A DNA stretch of 64,000 nucleotides. Origin: Flammulina velutipes (Eukaryota; Basidiomycota; Agaricomycetes; Agaricales; Physalacriaceae). Below, piece by piece: positions 59,547 through 64,000 of the stretch. Within the stretch, counting starts at the first letter, position 1. Every line of letters begins with the position of its first letter. The notes under the pieces are model-generated. The model ran no database searches. It was not told where the DNA came from and saw only the letters and a program-made list of their open reading frames with translations. The stretch is taken from positions 2,542,001 through 2,606,000 of the forward strand of contig CM022372.1 in NCBI GenBank assembly GCA_011800155.1, written 5' to 3'. The position numbers and the translations under genes are program-made.

Positions 59547-60410
59547 CTACACCTGTGCCCTTCCTAAAGCTTCCTTCATCTCGTCCCAGAACTCGAGTCG
59601 CAAAACCAAAGAGTAGTCGCATTGGAAGACATTTTCCATTACGACGCCCTTCGACGCATCAACGTTAATCAGAAGAAGCTGAGGATAACGTCTCTGCATC
59701 TCTCTCATTTCTTTCAACCTGTCATAGTCAAGTAGAAGAGCACAAGGCACGGTCACGGCGATACAACAGCATTGTGGGGGAAGATTAGTTGGTACAACTG
59801 GTAGTCTGGAGAAGACCTCCTCCTGGTCAAAATCAACCCAGTCGAGCATGACATGGGAGAGGAACGGGCAATCGCGTGTAAATTGTGGGAGGAGATAGTC
59901 ATCGGTCTTGATGTTACTGCTGCGGAGCTGCACATGGGTGATGTTTGGAGGAAGAGTGTCCAAAGAGTAATCATCATCCACCTCGAGAAGTGCCAGGTAC
60001 TTGAGATTTTTGAGGTGGCGCAGGGAAGTAGGAGTGGGTGGAGCATTGCGATATATGTATTGTTGAGATAGGACGAGATGTGTTACGTTGGTACAGACAG
60101 AGAGTATCGTCGGGTCTAGCCATGTGCGAAGTTTCCGAACGGCGTTTGCAAAGAAGGCGTCGTCGTTCCGAGCGATTCTACATTTCTCGAACGTGCCTCG
60201 TTCGACTCTACTCTTGATGCGAACCGTTGCATAAATTTGGCGTTCAAGCCTAAGAAAGATCAGGAAGCGTAGTGGTGAATGAATGGCGACTAACCAGTTA
60301 TGCGCTTCGTGCGAGACGAGGAGGAGCGTAAGGGCCGTATGGTGACTCTCTGAGGCTGCGAGTTCAAAGATGATGCGAATGAGCTCGTAAGGGAGTTGAG
60401 GGGCGGTCAT
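59547..60410 (-). CDS. F-box-like protein, copy D (intact)
   Basis: Single exon, 287 residues; the ATG at 60410 is preferred. LPYELIRIIFELAASES plus LTLLLVSHEAHNW is the F-box-like motif (residues about 6-37). Then come FLIFLRLERQIYATVRIKS, RIARNDDAFFANAVRKL, the repeat-like THLVLSQQY, LKYLALLEVDD and ITHVQLRSS, a Cys-rich PPQCCCIAVTVP, and the end RLEFWDEMKEALGRA. It is the best reference for the broken copies in this window. It presumably binds substrates through the leucine-rich part; partners are unknown. Confidence 0.77.
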   Translation of the reverse strand: MTAPQLPYELIRIIFELAASESHHTALTLLLVSHEAHNWLVAIHSPLRFLIFLRLERQIYATVRIKSRVERGTFEKCRIARNDDAFFANAVRKLRTWLDPTILSVCTNVTHLVLSQQYIYRNAPPTPTSLRHLKNLKYLALLEVDDDYSLDTLPPNITHVQLRSSNIKTDDYLLPQFTRDCPFLSHVMLDWVDFDQEEVFSRLPVVPTNLPPQCCCIAVTVPCALLLDYDRLKEMREMQRRYPQLLLINVDASKGVVMENVFQCDYSLVLRLEFWDEMKEALGRAQV

Positions 60411-60907
60411 TGCGGAATACTTCAAAGTCGGGCAAGGAAGCGAGATGGTGGTCGGAAAGCAAGGCCAGTCGTAGGTCCGTCATCAATCATGGTAGCGTTT
60501 GTTATAGCTTTCCTCTTGACCATCAACATCCACCAGCATCTAATAGGAAGCTCTCTTTGTAAGTATTCATATGTGCGTCTATCTCCAATCCTTAGTCGCT
60601 GCATCTGACGTTCTTCAAAGGTTGATTACATATCTCGAGTCTTCGAATACCAAACTTTTTTCCCGTATCAACATGGATTCGTTTGCCTATAGACTGAAAA
60701 TCTGGCATACGCTGGCTAGCATTACCGATATCATATTCGTCTACATCGCCCATTTCCAAGTTGTTCAGAGGCCTGCCAGTCGTTGGCAAGTCCAGCGTCT
60801 ATCAGTCTTGAATGGGATACTTTTCGAGGCGCCTACGGTGACTTAAACTCTTAACCTTATTGCATGTCTATACAGCTCTTTCCCAGTTCCCAGCACCACT
60901 GACCTTC

Positions 60908-63896
60908 ATGCCGTTGTTACCCAGAAGCTCCCGCAGCCGCTCTGCTCGCTCGTCGTCAATCCGCTCTCGCCGACCGTCTCGAGAGCAGCCGGCATCCCGA
61001 AGTAGAAGTCGTCGTCGCTCGACTTCCCCCCACCATCGCATACGCAGTCCCCATGCTCGTCCATCTGCGTCTCATCCAAACAGGAAGCGGATGGGAATGA
61101 ATGTATACGACAACCCAACCAGAATCGGTATGTCCTTTCTCCAAAAATTCCTGGTCAATCAAACTGAGAGTACGTTGTAGGCAAGTTTGATTTTGAAGAA
61201 AAGTACCCAGAGGACCCCGTCTACGAAGAGCTAGGACCCAACGCTCGCGCATGGAGAGTAAACTTGGACGAATGCGAGGTTTACGATAACGACATGGTCA
61301 TCGAAGCTCGAGATGGTCTTGATTTACTCTTGGTTTTTGTGGGTGTAACATTGTCCGTACGGCATTTTTTCTGACATGTTCACAGGCTGGTCTTTTCTCA
61401 GCTGTCCTTACCACCTTTGTCGCACAAACATCTCAAGCGCTCTCCAACAATTTCCCCGCAGTTTCGACCTCTCTTCTGCTTGAAATGGTCACACTCCAGC
61501 GCGCGCTCATCAATGGCACCCCCATCGACGACATCTCGTCCAGCGAGATGACTTCCGGGCCGTCTGGGTTTGACGTTTGGGTCAATGCCCTCTGGTTCAC
61601 GAGCCTCACACTGAGCCTCGGTACCGCGTTGATGGCCGTCCTCGTCAAACAATGGTTGTACCAGTACATGTCAATCACGTCTGGTACAGCCCGCGATCGC
61701 AGCTTAATCCGCTTCTATCGGTTCGACGGCCTACGCAAATGGCACGTTCTCACCATAATCGGCACCCTCCCTATCGTACTCCATGTCGCACTCGGATTGT
61801 TTCTAGCGGGCCTCGTCGTCTTCCTCGTTCCTCTCAATATCCCTCTCGCTGGTATCATCGGCTCCATAACACTTGTTGTATACACAATGTACGCCATCTC
61901 CAACATCCTCCCTATCATTTATACACAATGTCCCTACCGAACGCCTTTCTCTGATATCCTCAACTTCCTGATGCGACCTTTTCTCGCTATATTCTCCTCG
62001 CCAGCCGCTTCAGCCACCATGTGCCTCATCCGAACTTTTCTTTCGTTTGTAGCTGCTTACACAGCGCGTATGCACAAGGTGTTTACAACTCCTACCGCGA
62101 CATCCAGCTCGAACGTTTTCTTCCCGACACTCAAAGAAGCAGAACGTATCGCCGCTACGGCCGATGAAGTTGCCGAAGCTAACGCATGTGGTAGTCTTCT
62201 ATGGCTTTATCAAATGACGTCCAACACACCGACCAAAAGCATTGTCCTACAGTCCTTGGGCTGCCTTTCTGAAAACGTCTCAGACAGATTGGCTGTTCTG
62301 GATGCCGATTTGGAGACCGCTCTGAAGGAAGCTATCCAGGAGACTATTTATGGATGGACGATCCGTCCAGGTCAAGAAAACTGTGTTGAGCGGCTTCTAC
62401 GAGCCCAGAGACACGTCAGGCAGCGTCATATCGAGCTGCGCGCGTGGATGGTACGCACAGATGCATTCAGCCCCCCTTTTCACGCCCTTGCCTCCATTCT
62501 GACATATCCACCGACACAATTCGTCAAATGTCGGGAAATGGAATTATGGTACCTGACATCCTATGATCTGGTTATGTATATCATACAGGAGTATAGCGCT
62601 GGACATCCAATCCTTCTTCCACCCTTGGTTTGGCGACGATTCTTGGTCATAATTTCTCAACATTTCCAAATTGGAGACACATACAACAACCTCATGCTAT
62701 GTCAACTCGCTCTTCAGTCTCAAGATGCCGACGGCCGACCAACAGTTCCACCGTTTTCTGGTGGGGTACCGATTACTCATGCCACAGTCCCACTGAAGCA
62801 CGTCGTAGCAAGCATACTGCCTCACAATGACCTCCCTCAATCTGAGCCACTGCGTCAGCTTTTCATAATCAATGATTACATCGTCTCCGAACTATCGACC
62901 GATAGGAGTATTGTCACGGACGCCACACCAGTCATCCTTGATCTCTGGATTCGGATCGCAAAGCTGGATGACATTTGCTACGGTGACTATCACGTCATCT
63001 ATCGGCGTGCAGAGAAGTGCATACTGGAAGTCTTTGTTGACGGCTGGTGGGACGGTTCGTGTGATACCGCTGTTCTGAATCGCTGTTACAGTCTCGTTCT
63101 TCAAACGTATTGGCGACATGGCATGGGCAGTGGCTTGTACGGTGTCGTTCCTAGCCCTGAACTGTTCATGAAGCTCTTCTCGGAGTTATGTTGGTCGACG
63201 CCGGCATGTATCATCTACATGTCCCATGAAATCATTGGCGACATTATCTGCCGCATCTTAGTGCACGCATTGGGTCAGGATATGGATGACACCGTGGCCT
63301 ATTACACCCTTTTATGTGGCGCGGAATCACCGCTCTTCTCTCCTCGGGCAAAGCGATACCCCCTCCAATTTCTGGGTTATATGTATCGCTCTACGGCCGC
63401 CTTCATCAGTGGCCTTACTCGAGCTTATCACACTGCATCTCATGCTCGCTGCATGGAATTCCTGTGCGATGAACCTGATAGACTCTACACTGTCTGTCGG
63501 GTTCTTGCATTGGGAACCTCTTTCAACTCCCATGACAAAGGGGAAATCACGAACAACGTTCTAAAACTTGCCCATCTCGATCCTAAGCGTTCTCCTTGGC
63601 AGGACAGAACTCACTACCTCACTGGAATCGAACCATGGGACTGGCCATACTTTTCTATACCAAAAGATCATGGACAAATTGGACTTGTCCATGCTAGGAT
63701 GAAGTTCGCACTTGAGATCCTAGATGACTTCTTTTCATCGCTCGAGGTAGGTATATCATATCATATTTGGTAATTCAGCGTATTGATCACATCTATACGC
63801 CAGAACCCTCTATTTGTGGCCCGCGTATCCTCCCTCCGAGTTGCAAATGACTCGGAGTCCAGTCCAGTCGGAAGAAGTCAAGATGATCTTCCTTAG
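60908..63896 (+). CDS. DUF6535-type membrane protein, copy 4 (tail degenerate)
   Basis: Exons 60908-61127, 61181-61338, 61386-63746, 63804-63896; 943 residues. Same plan as copies 1-3: Arg/Ser-rich start (SRSRSARSSSIRSRRPS), conserved acidic block, hydrophobic segments, helical C-terminal region to ILDDFFSSLE. Exon 4 ends early at TAG (63894-63896). Downstream DNA aligns with the SPWRRVRQLVSS tail of copies 1 and 3, but has TTAGAGG where they have TTGGAGG, plus a one-base deletion, so the tail is lost. The two copies without a tail (2 and 4) otherwise keep long open frames. Confidence 0.83.
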
Positions 63897-64000
63897 AGGT
63901 ACGTCCGCCAGTCTTGTCAACCAGGTCATTCGGATATACCTCCTCAGCAGCGAATACATGCCTTCCGGATGACTGTTCATCTTGAATGTAAAGCAAGTCA

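Noticed and set aside
1..64000. CRISPR arrays, tRNA or rRNA genes
   Set aside because: No regularly spaced repeats, and no tRNA cloverleaf or rRNA signature was noticed by eye. A tRNA scan was not possible here.

Overview
The window is nuclear DNA of a filamentous fungus, most likely a mushroom-forming basidiomycete (Agaricomycetes). The evidence is dense short introns (about 45-60 bp, GT-AG, often several per gene), a class I hydrophobin, four large membrane proteins of the Agaricomycete DUF6535 type, a Ty3/gypsy polyprotein, and many F-box-like copies. Gene models were spliced by hand from reading frames and splice sites. Exon edges are given where the frame closes exactly, and family names come from recognised motifs, not from database searches.

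Layout. 1-5.9 kb: the 5' half of a Ty3/gypsy LTR retrotransposon on the minus strand, running off the left edge. 6.0-12.5 kb: an unusual block with a Zn2Cys6 zinc-cluster ORF (plus strand), two multi-exon genes of unknown function (minus strand; the shorter one ends in a zinc-knuckle-like motif), and 1.8 kb without a gene. Everted CCG-N9/10-CGG repeats are scattered through intergenic DNA and introns of this block and were not seen in its flanks. 12.6-14.3 kb: a decayed gene of unknown family. 14.4-18.6 kb: a secreted M35 (deuterolysin-type) metallopeptidase and a cytochrome P450. 18.6-21.5 kb: gene-poor.

21.5-64 kb: four DUF6535 genes with the same four-exon layout (21.6, 38.2, 53.4 and 60.9 kb) plus two relics. 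Between them lie a hydrophobin (29.9 kb), a kexin-like subtilase (31.2-33.3 kb), an aldo-keto reductase (41.9-43.4 kb), three signal-peptide-bearing kinase-like genes (27.4, 45.2 and 47.9 kb; the last two are a segmental duplication), a small secreted protein (57.2 kb) and two intact F-box-like genes (34.4 and 59.5 kb) with at least six broken copies. At 51.6-53.1 kb a carboxylesterase 5' end is joined to remains of a second kexin-like gene.

There is no sign of one pathway linking these genes. The pattern is of an accessory, repeat-rich region where a few families (DUF6535, F-box-like, kinase-like) duplicate and decay. The most novel candidate is the 6.0-12.5 kb block, where a Gal4-type DNA-binding protein lies beside an array of CGG-type inverted repeats and two unrecognised genes.
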